Assembly (NCBI GenBank): GCA_050486205.1 | Contig: JBJHCW010000001.1 | Coordinates: forward strand, 1-64,000 | Source: PWQG01 sp050486205 | GTDB lineage: Bacteria > Pseudomonadota > Gammaproteobacteria > Pseudomonadales > Pseudohongiellaceae | Direction: 5' to 3' | DNA length: 64,000 nucleotides | Shown: positions 41,954 to 50,960 of the stretch, one piece after another | Numbering within the stretch: the stretch's first letter is position 1 | How the letters are laid out: the number at the start of each line of letters is the position of its first letter | Translations under genes and position numbers: made by a program | Notes under the pieces: model-generated | Told to the model about the DNA's origin: nothing | The model's input: only the letters and a program-made list of their open reading frames with translations | The model's database searches: none

Positions 41954-43334
41954 CAAAACTGCATCAGATCTGACCTTGCCACATGCCACTGACCTGAATC
42001 TGAAACTGATTCGGCGCCTGACTCTGGCCTGTGCCCTGCCATTAACAGCAATGTGCAGCACTACGCTTTCTGCCCAACCCGATGATGGATTCGAATTCGA
42101 GGACGACCTGTTCGGAGACAGCAGCCTGTTTGAAAGTGATCAGCGCTTTGAACACACCACTTTCCGGCTTTCACACCAGATGCTTGGCCATCTGAACCGG
42201 CGCCGGGAGCTGGAGACCAACCGGCTTGGTCTCAATGTCCGCTACCAGAATCCGATTGCGCCCGGCTGGCTGGTACAGACCAGTGGGTACGCGCGATTCT
42301 TTCTGCCGGGTGACTACGAGCATGACATCCACGGTATGCCAGCCAGGGAGTTCCGGGTCAATGAACTGTACCTTCAGCGCAGCACTGACAGTCATAGTTT
42401 CCGCTTTGGTCGACAGACCATTGTCTGGGGAGAAACCGTTGGTAATTCAGTGCTGGATGTCATCAACACCACAGAGTTCCGCGACCTGTCGATCATCGAC
42501 ATCGAGGATGCGCGACTCAACCAGTGGCTGCTGAACTGGGACTACTACGGCAACAATGCGACCTTCTCCAGCTTCATCAATCTGTACCCGGACTTTGACC
42601 GCGTTCCACCTGAGGGCAGCCCGCTGCGACCCGAACTGCCCTGGCATCTGCCATCGCAACCGGACCAGGACCGCAACCGTATGGAAGCCGGCACGCGCTG
42701 GAGTCGCTCGTTTACCGGCAGCGATGTGGCGATCATGGCAGCCTACCTGTATGAAAACCAGTTGCTTTACCTGCCTCCGGGCGACGACAGCCAGCGTATG
42801 CAGGCACTGGACAATGACTACTATCTGCTGGGGTTCAGTGGCAACCGCGCCATTGGCCGGCTGCTGCTGACACTGGATCTGGCGTACAGCCACGGCGTGC
42901 GCAATGCCACTTCCATGACGGTCGGGCCCAATGCCCTGGCCCCGGGTGGGATGGACAGGCAAAACCGCATTGGCACGTCGGTGGGCTTTGAATACGGCAT
43001 CAGCAATACCCAGCAAATCAGCCTGAGCGTGGCTGCCGAGCGGCTGCTGGACGATGAATCACTGGACAATTCAGACATCGGCATCGAAACAACGGGCAAC
43101 GTGCTGCTGCGATACAGCAACAGTGTCCGGAACGAAAACCTTCTGCTTTCAGTCACCGCCCAATCCACACTGGATGCCGACGCGGGAGTCCTCAATCTCG
43201 AAGCGGACTTCCGCGTCACTGACGGCATGTCGGTGATCGGCCAGCTGATTCTGACCCGGGCCAGTCAAAGCAGCCCCCTGGCCTATCTTGACCAGGATGT
43301 GCGCGCCGGCATCACATTCATGTTCTCGTTCTGA
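41946..43334 (+). CDS. DUF1302-like outer-membrane beta-barrel protein
   Basis: The product is about 462 residues, with a cleavable signal (LIRRLTLACALPLTAMCSTT LSAQ) and a mature part of alternating beta strands ending in phenylalanine (ITFMFSF), as outer-membrane barrels do. FRFGRQTIVWGETVGNSVLD followed by VINTTEFRD is close to the DUF1302 signature. The start is uncertain. The frame opens at ATG 41901 inside the previous gene, and TTG 41946 overlaps the previous stop by eight bases. I chose TTG, with low certainty. It is the third member of the exporter/LolA-like/barrel trio and is likely the outer-membrane component or acceptor. It ends 12 bases before the convergent symporter gene. Confidence 0.8.
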   Translation: MTDKTASDLTLPHATDLNLKLIRRLTLACALPLTAMCSTTLSAQPDDGFEFEDDLFGDSSLFESDQRFEHTTFRLSHQMLGHLNRRRELETNRLGLNVRYQNPIAPGWLVQTSGYARFFLPGDYEHDIHGMPAREFRVNELYLQRSTDSHSFRFGRQTIVWGETVGNSVLDVINTTEFRDLSIIDIEDARLNQWLLNWDYYGNNATFSSFINLYPDFDRVPPEGSPLRPELPWHLPSQPDQDRNRMEAGTRWSRSFTGSDVAIMAAYLYENQLLYLPPGDDSQRMQALDNDYYLLGFSGNRAIGRLLLTLDLAYSHGVRNATSMTVGPNALAPGGMDRQNRIGTSVGFEYGISNTQQISLSVAAERLLDDESLDNSDIGIETTGNVLLRYSNSVRNENLLLSVTAQSTLDADAGVLNLEADFRVTDGMSVIGQLILTRASQSSPLAYLDQDVRAGITFMFSF

Positions 43335-43346
43335 CCATTGTTCTGA

Positions 43347-44636
43347 TCATCGCTCCGATGACACCTCCGGCCCGGCGCCGGAGATGTCGAACATCTCCTG
43401 GTCGAACTCGTTCTCCCATTTCGCCACAGCCGTTGCCACCGACAGGTCACCGGTGACGTTGACACAGGTGCGCATCATATCCAGCGGCCGATCAAAAGGC
43501 AGTATGAATCCGATAACAAGGGCAATCTGTCCCGGCGACAGACCAATGGTGTCCATGACCGCGGCCATAAGGAAAATCGAAGCACCGGGGACCGCCGCCG
43601 TGCCAATGGATACCAGCGTGGTGGTAGCGGCAATCAGCAGGTAGTCCGTCATCGACAGATCAATGCCGAACACCTGCGCGGCAAAGATGGTGACAATTCC
43701 CACATACATGGCACTACCATCCATGTTGATGGTTGCGCCAAGTGGCAGCACCGTGGATGCCACGACCGGTTTCACACCCAGGCGGGTCTCGGCCACCATC
43801 AAACTGATCGGCAGCGTGGCTGAACTCGACGATGTCGAGAAAGCCACCAGCATGGCTTCCTTGGCGCCCTGAAAAAAGCGCAGTGGTGACTGTTTCAGAA
43901 CAAAGCGCTGCAAACCGCCGTGAATCACCAGAAGATGCAGCACACAGGCAAGAAACACCGTGATAACCAGGGTGATGACCTGCATTAACGTGGTCATACC
44001 CTGTGTGCCGGACACCCAGGCGATCAGGGCAAATACACCAAAGGGTGCCATCTCCATGACCCAATGTGTGAGTTTGAGCATGACCTCGGTGCCGGCGTGC
44101 ATGAAGTCGGCGACCGGTTTGCCTTTTTCGCGGATGGTGAGCACCGCCACACCAAACAGCACGGCAAAGAAAATCACGGCCAGGATGTTGCCCTCGGCCA
44201 GTGCAGCAATCGGGTTGCTGGGCACAATGTTCATCAGTCGCTCACCCAGCGGAATCGGTTCCTGCAGGGATCCGGGCTCGGCGCCGGTGATATCCACCCC
44301 GATACCCGGACGGAAAATGACCGCGAGTATCAACGCCAGTGAGATGGCCAGGCCCGTGGTCACCATGTAGATGCCCATGGTCTTGACACCCAGGGTACCC
44401 AGTTTTGCCGGGTCCCCCATGCGCACGATGCCCGAAACAATGGTGATGAACACCAGCGGCACAACAACCATCTGTATCAGACGGATAAAAAGGTCACCTA
44501 TCCAGCGGATGGACTGTGCACCCTCGCCCCAGATGAAACCAACAATCACACCCAGTACCATTGCCGCCACTACCCGCTGCCAAAGCGGCGTTGTCAGCCA
44601 CCAGTGTACACCTCGCTTCATCGCGCCCGTCTGCAT
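43347..44636 (-). CDS. Dicarboxylate/amino acid:cation symporter (DAACS/GltP family)
   Basis: The 429-residue inner-membrane transporter takes up glutamate, aspartate or C4-dicarboxylates with Na+ or H+. The Ser-rich re-entrant loop AFSTSSSSATLPISL, the TM7 motif ATINMDGSAMYVG and the second loop SIGTAAVPGASIF are the substrate and cation sites. Near the C-terminus, DRPLDMMRTCVNVTGDLSVA carries the Asp, Arg and Asn residues that hold the substrate. The start at 44634-44636 has AGAGG upstream and a short N-terminus (MQTGAMKRGVHWWLTTPLWQ). The longer frame to 44801 enters the divergent reductase gene. Two GltPh-type helices precede. Confidence 0.93.
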   Translation of the reverse strand: MQTGAMKRGVHWWLTTPLWQRVVAAMVLGVIVGFIWGEGAQSIRWIGDLFIRLIQMVVVPLVFITIVSGIVRMGDPAKLGTLGVKTMGIYMVTTGLAISLALILAVIFRPGIGVDITGAEPGSLQEPIPLGERLMNIVPSNPIAALAEGNILAVIFFAVLFGVAVLTIREKGKPVADFMHAGTEVMLKLTHWVMEMAPFGVFALIAWVSGTQGMTTLMQVITLVITVFLACVLHLLVIHGGLQRFVLKQSPLRFFQGAKEAMLVAFSTSSSSATLPISLMVAETRLGVKPVVASTVLPLGATINMDGSAMYVGIVTIFAAQVFGIDLSMTDYLLIAATTTLVSIGTAAVPGASIFLMAAVMDTIGLSPGQIALVIGFILPFDRPLDMMRTCVNVTGDLSVATAVAKWENEFDQEMFDISGAGPEVSSER

Positions 44637-44766
44637 AAAGACCTCTTGTTGTTGTGTCGTTGGATCGGCTGAAAGACTATAAAAAATACTCGCCGGGTGC
44701 CAACTGTTTTTCGATTGTGCGACAATGCGCGCCTTTTCCTGTACACCGCTCGATACCGAGGACATT

Positions 44767-45513
44767 ATGGACGCGTGGAGCAAAGCCACAGTCATCAGCA
44801 ACCGGCACTGGACTGATAATCTGTTTTCGCTGCGCCTTGACGCTGATATACAAGCGTTCGAGGCAGGTCAATACACCGAACTTGCCCTGGATGTGGATGG
44901 CAAGCGTGTGGCCGACCCCTACTCCATTCTGAGTGCGCCGGAAGAGCGCCCGCTGGAGTTCTTCTTTTATACACGCACCGAAGGCGAGCTCTCCACCGAA
45001 CTGTCGCGCCTGCAAAGCGGTGACGCCCTGTGGATCAAGTCCCGTCCCGCGGGCACGTTCACGCTGCGTCATGTGGCAGACGGCGAGGTACTCTGGCTGC
45101 TGGCCACCGGTACCGGGGTTGCGCCATTTCTGTCGCTGCTTCGCACCGAAGACCCCTGGCAGCGCTTCCGTCATGTGGTGCTGGTGTACGCTGTGCGTTA
45201 TCCCGATGATCTGTGTTACACGGATATTATCGATGCCCTGCAACGCCAGTACCCGGGACGGCTGACTTTTGTGCCCTTTGTCAGCCGGGTCAAAACTGAA
45301 GGTACGGTACACGGGCATATTCCGGATTGCTTGTCCCGGGGGATTCTTGAACAGATCAGCGGACAGACGCTGGCACCATCGCACAGCCGCGTGATGCTGT
45401 GCGGCAACCCCGGCATGGTGCGCGATGCGGTGTCGGCGCTGCACGCGCGCGGATTCACCGACCGCAAGGCCGGCTTTGACCAGGGTCAGTTGACCTACGA
45501 GAGTTACTGGTAG
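44767..45513 (+). CDS. fpr: Ferredoxin/flavodoxin-NADP+ reductase
   Basis: The 248-residue FAD enzyme transfers electrons between NADPH and ferredoxin or flavodoxin in the cytosol. KRVADPYSILSAPEE is the FAD-binding RxYS region, LLATGTGVAPFLSLLR the NADP pyrophosphate loop, and VMLCGNPGMVRDAVSALHAR the CGNP motif. The C-terminus GQLTYESYW ends in an aromatic residue stacked on FAD, as in subclass I bacterial Fpr. The ATG at 44767 lies after a weak GAGG, and the frame is open 14 codons further. The gene is divergent from the symporter gene with 130 bases between them. Confidence 0.9.
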   Translation: MDAWSKATVISNRHWTDNLFSLRLDADIQAFEAGQYTELALDVDGKRVADPYSILSAPEERPLEFFFYTRTEGELSTELSRLQSGDALWIKSRPAGTFTLRHVADGEVLWLLATGTGVAPFLSLLRTEDPWQRFRHVVLVYAVRYPDDLCYTDIIDALQRQYPGRLTFVPFVSRVKTEGTVHGHIPDCLSRGILEQISGQTLAPSHSRVMLCGNPGMVRDAVSALHARGFTDRKAGFDQGQLTYESYW

Positions 45514-45754
45514 TATTACTGAAAGAACTACGGCAAAAAAGTTTTTCCGGTTCCGGAATCCATGGTATATTGCCTGCAGCCTGTCGCGCTGCCGAAAGCA
45601 CTCCATTGAATGCCTGACGGTTCCGGGGACCTGATGGTTCCGGAAGTTGCCAGCCCCACACATCAGGGATACTTCAAAAGTCGCAAAAAGACACAACTTG
45701 TCACATTCTGTAAAGAAATCGGCACAATTCCGATCCCCAGCCAAACAATTCATC

Positions 45755-46009
45755 ATGCCTCACCGGTCCAACCTCATGCTCGCGCTCCTGTCCCTTGTGG
45801 CCATTACGGTTGCCGCACTGCTGTATGCACAGAACCGGCAGCTACGCGACACCATTGCCCAATGCCAGGCCACGGAGAGCACTCTGCAGCAACACACCTC
45901 GCAGCTGGAATCCAACCTGCGCAGCGCCGCTACACAGATGCAGCAGCTGTCCAGTCTGGCCCAGGAGGCCAGTGAGCGCGCAGCGGCGTGCGAAACGGTG
46001 GATTTCTGA
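45755..46009 (+). CDS. Small membrane-anchored coiled-coil protein
   Basis: I do not recognise this 84-residue protein. ATG 45755 starts MPHRSNLMLALLSLVAITVA, one N-terminal membrane helix, followed by a helix rich in Gln, Ala and Glu (NRQLRDTIAQCQATESTLQQ and onward) with heptad spacing and two Cys. The layout resembles small periplasmic coiled-coil proteins anchored in the inner membrane. It lies 80 bases upstream of the M16 peptidase gene in the same direction and may be the first gene of that transcript. The upstream leader (45550-45650) contains GGTTCCGG three times. Confidence 0.6.
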   Translation: MPHRSNLMLALLSLVAITVAALLYAQNRQLRDTIAQCQATESTLQQHTSQLESNLRSAATQMQQLSSLAQEASERAAACETVDF

Positions 46010-46089
46010 CGGAAAATCTATACATTAAGGTAGCTCTGATCGATTGAGACCCCAGGGTTGTGTATCGTTAATGTGTGGAGTACCCGAAC

Positions 46090-49000
46090 ATGGTCCGACC
46101 AGACCAGCAGAAGTCTGCCCTCATGCAATCAACCAGCGGCAGTGCAGTATCTGACACCATCCCTGGCCAGCGGAGTCGATTGCTTGCGCCTTTACTGCTG
46201 ATCACTCTTGCCCTGCTGTCCGCCTGCGGGCCTGCGGAACAAAGCGGTGAACCCCCACGCCCTGCTGCCGACCCCGGGAGTGCCGCCTACACCCTGGTTG
46301 TGTCACCTGATGCCAACGACCCCATGGGCGCCCATGTCTATGAGCTGGCCAACGGACTGACGGTATTCCTGAGCGAGAATCGTGAGGAACCCCGTTTCTA
46401 CGCCGAAATCGCGGTGCGCGCCGGCAGCAAGCACGATCCGGCCGATGCCACAGGACTGGCCCATTACCTCGAGCACCTGTTGTTCAAGGGCACTCAGCAG
46501 ATGGGCACACTGGACTACGAGGCGGAAAAGCCCCTGCTTGACCACATTACCGCATTGTACGAAAGTCATTTCAGGGAAACCGACCCGGCACGTCGCGACG
46601 CCATTTACGCCGAAATCAACGCCGTATCGCGTGAAGCCGCGCAGTATGCCGTTGCCAATGAAATAGACAAGATATACAACGCAATGGGCGCCAGTGGCCT
46701 GAATGCCCACACCTGGCATGAGGAAACGGTGTACCGGGTGGCACTGCCATCCAATCGCCTTGAGCACTGGGCAGCGCTGGAGTCCCACCGTTTCCGCGAA
46801 CCGGTGTTCCGGCTCTTTCATACGGAACTGGAAGTGGTGTACGAGGAAAAGAACCGGACGCTGGACAATCGCACCCGTGTCTCGTCCTATGCCCTGTCCG
46901 ATCTGCTGTATCCGACCCATCCCTACGGGCAGCAACCGACCATCGGGCACGCCGAACATTTGAGAAACCCTTCTCTGGTGTATATCCAGGAGTACTTCGA
47001 CACCTGGTATGTGCCCAACAACATGGCCATCATGATCAGTGGCGACATAGACATCGAACAGACCATCGAGACCATTGCTGCACACTTTGGCGATTGGGAG
47101 CCGGCACCACTGCCCGAAGTCGGCCCCTGGCACGAAGATGACATCGCCGGCGTACAGTCACGCACTGTCTTCTATCCCGGTCAGGAAGAAGTGCGAATGG
47201 CCTTTCGCACGGTGCCGCACGGTCATCCTGATCAGGATGCGCTCATCGTGCTGGACATGATCCTGGACAACCGCACGGCCGGCCTGATCAACCTCAACCT
47301 GAACCAGCGCCAGCTTGTGCAGGGCGCCGGCGCCTCACCCGAGTTTCTGAACGACTATGGCTCCCAACGTCTGTGGGGCTCACCACGCACCGGCCAGAGC
47401 CTGGAAGAGGTCGAGCAACTGCTATTGGAGCAGCTGGCACTGGTGCGCAATGGCGAGTTCGAGGACTGGCTGCTGGAAGCCATCATCAATGACTTCCGCA
47501 GTATGGAAAAACGGGCGCTGGAGTCCAACAATGCCCGTGCCTCGCGCATGCGGCAGGCTTTTCTGACATATACCGACTGGCAGCATCAGGTTGCACGCAT
47601 GGATCGCATGGAACAGCTGACCCGCCAGGACATCATTGATGTGGCAAACCGGTACTTCAGCGATGACAACTATGTGGTTGTCTACCGTCGCAATGGTCCG
47701 GCTGATATTCCCGAAGTGGAAAAACCGCAGATCGACCCGGTTGATATCGATCCCACACGACAGTCCGAATTTGCCACAGCGCTGCTGGCCATGCCGGTGG
47801 CACCGATAGCGCCACGTTTCATTGAAGCGGACCGTGATTACCGGATACTGGGCTACACGCCTGGCGTGGACCTGTATCATGTACCCAATCCGCTGAATGA
47901 CCTGTTCACCTTCAGCATCATGATCGAGACCGGCACCGAGCATGATGACTATCTTGGCCTGGCTGCGTCGCTGCTGGGCGTGGCCGGCACGCCGGATCAT
48001 GACCCCGGTGCACTGCAGCAGCAATGGTATCGACTGGGCAGCAATTTCAACATCAGCGCCGGGGCCAACACCACCACCATCAGCATCTCCGGCCTGGACG
48101 ACCAGTTTGCCGACAGCCTTGCGCTGATGCTGCAACTGGTGCAGTACCCTGTCAGCGACGAACAGACTCTGGAGGAGCTCAAGGCACGTATACTCCGGGC
48201 CCGCGAGGACCGGCGCGAGGATCCTGCTGCCATCAGCCAGGCCCTGTTCCTGTACAATCGATATGGCGAGGATTCGCCGCTGCTGACCGGACTGCGCAGC
48301 GACGACATTGTTTCAGCCACACTGGACCAGCTACTGGGCCGGATACCGGGACTGCTGGACTACCAGCACACCCTGACCTATACCGGCTCGCTGACGCCTG
48401 GGGAAGTCACACAGATCCTGCAGGCACATCATGTACCTGCAGGTGAACTGCGCAGCCCGGCGCCCTATCACTTTCGGCAGGCCCAGGTGATCGACAGCAA
48501 CCGGATTTACGTATTACACCGGGAAACCGCACAGGCCCAACTTCGCATCGAGTTCCCGGACGGCAGCTTTGACGAGGCGGCGACGGTGCCATCATCACTG
48601 TTTGACAATTATTTTGGTCTTGGCATGTCCAGTGTTGTATTCCAGGAAATGCGCGAGGCGCGTGCCCTGGCTTACTCTGCATCGGCCAGATACGCCCAGG
48701 GTGGTCGTCTGGGCGAGGAAAATATGGTTCTGGGCGCTATTGGCACCCAGAACGACAAGGCAGTTGAGGCACTGGAATATTTTCTGACGCTGTTCGACGA
48801 TCTGCCGGTATCCAGGGAACGCTTCGCGGAAACCCGCGAATCACTGATCAACCGCTATCGCACCAACACCCTGGGTTTTCGCCAGATCCCAGGCACAGTG
48901 CGCACCTGGCAGCGCCTGGGGCTGAACGCCGACCCTCGCCCCGAGCGCTTCCGCCGGCTGCAGGACAGTGATTTGCAGGTGGTGACAGACTTCCACCGTC

Positions 49001-49125
49001 ACCACATTGCCGACAGGCCAAGATTGATTTCCGCGGTCGGTAATCTGGACAGAATGGACCGTGAGGCATTGACCAGGCTGGGCACCGTCACGGAGATACA
49101 GATTGATGATATATTTGCCGACTGA
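46090..49125 (+). CDS. M16 (insulinase-family) zinc peptidase, lipoprotein
   Basis: The start at ATG 46090 has GGAG nine bases upstream. The product is about 1011 residues and exported as a lipoprotein (LLLITLALLSACGP, lipobox LSAC). The inverted zinc motif HYLEHLLFKGT (HxxEH, about 125-129) with the distal Glu in VVYEEKNRTLDNRTR marks an active N-terminal M16 half. A second, inactive half starts near 510. This is the pitrilysin/insulinase layout, degrading peptides in the periplasm or at the surface. It lies 47 bases before an ABC transporter gene and heads a run of seven close genes, so it may process a product of that operon. The N-terminal Asn-Asp-Pro-Met-Gly segment precedes the fold. 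Confidence 0.9.
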   Translation: MVRPDQQKSALMQSTSGSAVSDTIPGQRSRLLAPLLLITLALLSACGPAEQSGEPPRPAADPGSAAYTLVVSPDANDPMGAHVYELANGLTVFLSENREEPRFYAEIAVRAGSKHDPADATGLAHYLEHLLFKGTQQMGTLDYEAEKPLLDHITALYESHFRETDPARRDAIYAEINAVSREAAQYAVANEIDKIYNAMGASGLNAHTWHEETVYRVALPSNRLEHWAALESHRFREPVFRLFHTELEVVYEEKNRTLDNRTRVSSYALSDLLYPTHPYGQQPTIGHAEHLRNPSLVYIQEYFDTWYVPNNMAIMISGDIDIEQTIETIAAHFGDWEPAPLPEVGPWHEDDIAGVQSRTVFYPGQEEVRMAFRTVPHGHPDQDALIVLDMILDNRTAGLINLNLNQRQLVQGAGASPEFLNDYGSQRLWGSPRTGQSLEEVEQLLLEQLALVRNGEFEDWLLEAIINDFRSMEKRALESNNARASRMRQAFLTYTDWQHQVARMDRMEQLTRQDIIDVANRYFSDDNYVVVYRRNGPADIPEVEKPQIDPVDIDPTRQSEFATALLAMPVAPIAPRFIEADRDYRILGYTPGVDLYHVPNPLNDLFTFSIMIETGTEHDDYLGLAASLLGVAGTPDHDPGALQQQWYRLGSNFNISAGANTTTISISGLDDQFADSLALMLQLVQYPVSDEQTLEELKARILRAREDRREDPAAISQALFLYNRYGEDSPLLTGLRSDDIVSATLDQLLGRIPGLLDYQHTLTYTGSLTPGEVTQILQAHHVPAGELRSPAPYHFRQAQVIDSNRIYVLHRETAQAQLRIEFPDGSFDEAATVPSSLFDNYFGLGMSSVVFQEMREARALAYSASARYAQGGRLGEENMVLGAIGTQNDKAVEALEYFLTLFDDLPVSRERFAETRESLINRYRTNTLGFRQIPGTVRTWQRLGLNADPRPERFRRLQDSDLQVVTDFHRHHIADRPRLISAVGNLDRMDREALTRLGTVTEIQIDDIFAD

Positions 49126-49172
49126 AGCCCTTGTGCCACGCAAACGCAGCAAACCGGAGTCGCAGAAACCCT

Positions 49173-50096
49173 ATGGTTGAGCAGTACATGGACGCCGAAC
49201 CACTGAGCATCAGCAAGCTGGACAAACAGTACGGCAGAACGCAGGTTCTGCATGCCCTGGATCTGACAGTTGTACCTGGCGCCATTCACGGACTGGTAGG
49301 CCTGAATGGATCAGGCAAGACCACCACACTGGAATGCATACTTGGCATGCTGCCCTATGACCGGGGTGAAGTGTCAGTCATGGGATTCCGGCCTGACAGG
49401 CTCTGGCAGGCTGCAGGTGCGGTAATCGGCATTTTTGATACGCCCAGCCTGCATCCGGGGCTGACTGTACGTCAGACCCTGGAGCACGCCAGCATCCTGT
49501 GCCAGAAGCCGGCACGTACGCCGGCCGAAGTCGAGCAGCTGCTTGGCATCTCCCGCTACAGCAACTACCGTATCCGACAACTCTCGCTCGGCAACCGGCG
49601 TCGGGCTTCCATTGCCCAGGCGCTGATTGGCAATCCCGCCTTTGTGATTCTGGATGAACCATTCAACGGACTCGATGCGGGCGGCGTGGATGATGTACTG
49701 GCGCTGATCAAGCGCCTGAACCAGGAACACGGCACTGCTTTTCTGCTTTCCAGCCATCAACTTGCCTACCTGGAACGCATCTGCTCACACATGGCCATTC
49801 TGCACAAAGGCCGGATTGCCGTCAGCAATGCGGTGGATGCACTGTTTCCTGACCACAGCACACGCATGCAGGTGCTGTGCGACAATAGTGAAGCAGCCGC
49901 CACTGTGCTGAGCCACACCACCGGCGTGACAGTCAAGGAGATCAGCGGCAGCCGCCTGAGCCTGGAAATCGACAACACCAACGCCGCCGCCATCAACAGC
50001 ACGCTGGTCACAGCCGGCATTGGTGTTCACGGTCTCAGTACAGAAAAACCCACGCTGGAAACGCTGTTTCGCCGCATCACGGAGGAGCAGCCATGA
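49173..50096 (+). CDS. ABC transporter ATP-binding protein
   Basis: The 307-residue ATPase starts at ATG 49173 (MVEQYMDAEPLSISKLDKQY). Walker A is GLNGSGKTTTLE, Walker B is FVILDEPFNGLDAGG, and the H-loop is LLSSHQLAYLE. The signature motif reads LSLGNRRRASI instead of LSGGQ, a variation seen in ABC-2 type exporters. A C-terminal extension (about 225-307) may regulate or dimerise. The downstream permease gene overlaps by four bases (ATGA). With that permease it forms an ABC-2-type exporter. The substrate is unknown, and the flanking peptidase, PDZ and FG-GAP genes suggest a peptide or a surface-protein function. Confidence 0.9.
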   Translation: MVEQYMDAEPLSISKLDKQYGRTQVLHALDLTVVPGAIHGLVGLNGSGKTTTLECILGMLPYDRGEVSVMGFRPDRLWQAAGAVIGIFDTPSLHPGLTVRQTLEHASILCQKPARTPAEVEQLLGISRYSNYRIRQLSLGNRRRASIAQALIGNPAFVILDEPFNGLDAGGVDDVLALIKRLNQEHGTAFLLSSHQLAYLERICSHMAILHKGRIAVSNAVDALFPDHSTRMQVLCDNSEAAATVLSHTTGVTVKEISGSRLSLEIDNTNAAAINSTLVTAGIGVHGLSTEKPTLETLFRRITEEQP

Positions 50097-50959
50097 GTCG
50101 CCATGCCTTCGCCGGTTACCTCGCCGCGCTGCGCGCCGAACTCTACGTCGCACTGCGCAGCAACGCCGCTCGCGTTGTGGTCCTGTTGCCAGCGTTGATT
50201 GCCACCACCCAGCTACTGCTGGCTGGCCTGCGCAGTTCTACCCAGCAGGCTCAGGATTCACTCTTGGGCAGCAGCAGCGATTTTGCCATCGACAGTGCCT
50301 GGGGTTATTACGTCGACGGCCTGCTGACCGGCTTTACCCTGCTGACCCTGATGCTGGTCGCCTACTCGGCCTGGAACTTTGCCAGCGACCGGGACACCGG
50401 CGCCATCAGGCACCTGCTGATCCGTCGCACGAGTCGCCGCGCCCTGATACTGGCCAAATTTACCACTACCCTGGTGCTGGCAACCCTGGCGTTGGCACTG
50501 ATGTTTGCCGTGGTCACCGCCACCGGTGCCTGGCTGTGGGAGTTCGGCCCGGTCGTGGAAGACGGTTTTGAACTCATTGGCACCGATGAGATACGCGAAG
50601 AACTCGGTCTTGGCATTCAGCTGGCCCTGCTGCCCATACCCGCTGCAATCGCCTTTGCACTGATGATTGCCGTATTCACACACAGTGCCACCCAGGCCGT
50701 GACCACAGCGCTGGGCCTGACCCTGGCACTGGACATCTTCAAGACATCCATGGGCACTGCGGCACAGTATCTGTACGTCAGTTACATACCCTCACTGATC
50801 GATCGTTCGTACCTGAGTGATGTCAGCCGCCTGGTGCGCGGCTATTCCGATGTGCTGCTGGACCCTGATATCCTGCAACTGAACCAGTCGGTGCCACTGC
50901 CCCAGATGTTGCTGTTTCTGATCCTGGCACTGATCGCAGTAGGCTGGAGACGTCTCTGA
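50093..50959 (+). CDS. ABC-2 type transporter permease
   Basis: The 288-residue integral membrane protein has six hydrophobic segments, including VVVLLPALIATTQLLLAGL, YVDGLLTGFTLLTLMLVAYS, TTLVLATLALALMFAVVTAT, LLPIPAAIAFALMIAVFTHS and LPQMLLFLILALIAVGW. NFASDRDTGAIRHLLIRRTS, between helices two and three, is the coupling loop typical of ABC-2 permeases. It begins inside the last codons of the ATPase gene (four-base overlap) and is followed after one base by the PDZ gene. It pairs with the ATPase at 49173-50096. Confidence 0.87.
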   Translation: MSRHAFAGYLAALRAELYVALRSNAARVVVLLPALIATTQLLLAGLRSSTQQAQDSLLGSSSDFAIDSAWGYYVDGLLTGFTLLTLMLVAYSAWNFASDRDTGAIRHLLIRRTSRRALILAKFTTTLVLATLALALMFAVVTATGAWLWEFGPVVEDGFELIGTDEIREELGLGIQLALLPIPAAIAFALMIAVFTHSATQAVTTALGLTLALDIFKTSMGTAAQYLYVSYIPSLIDRSYLSDVSRLVRGYSDVLLDPDILQLNQSVPLPQMLLFLILALIAVGWRRL

Positions 50960-50960
50960 C

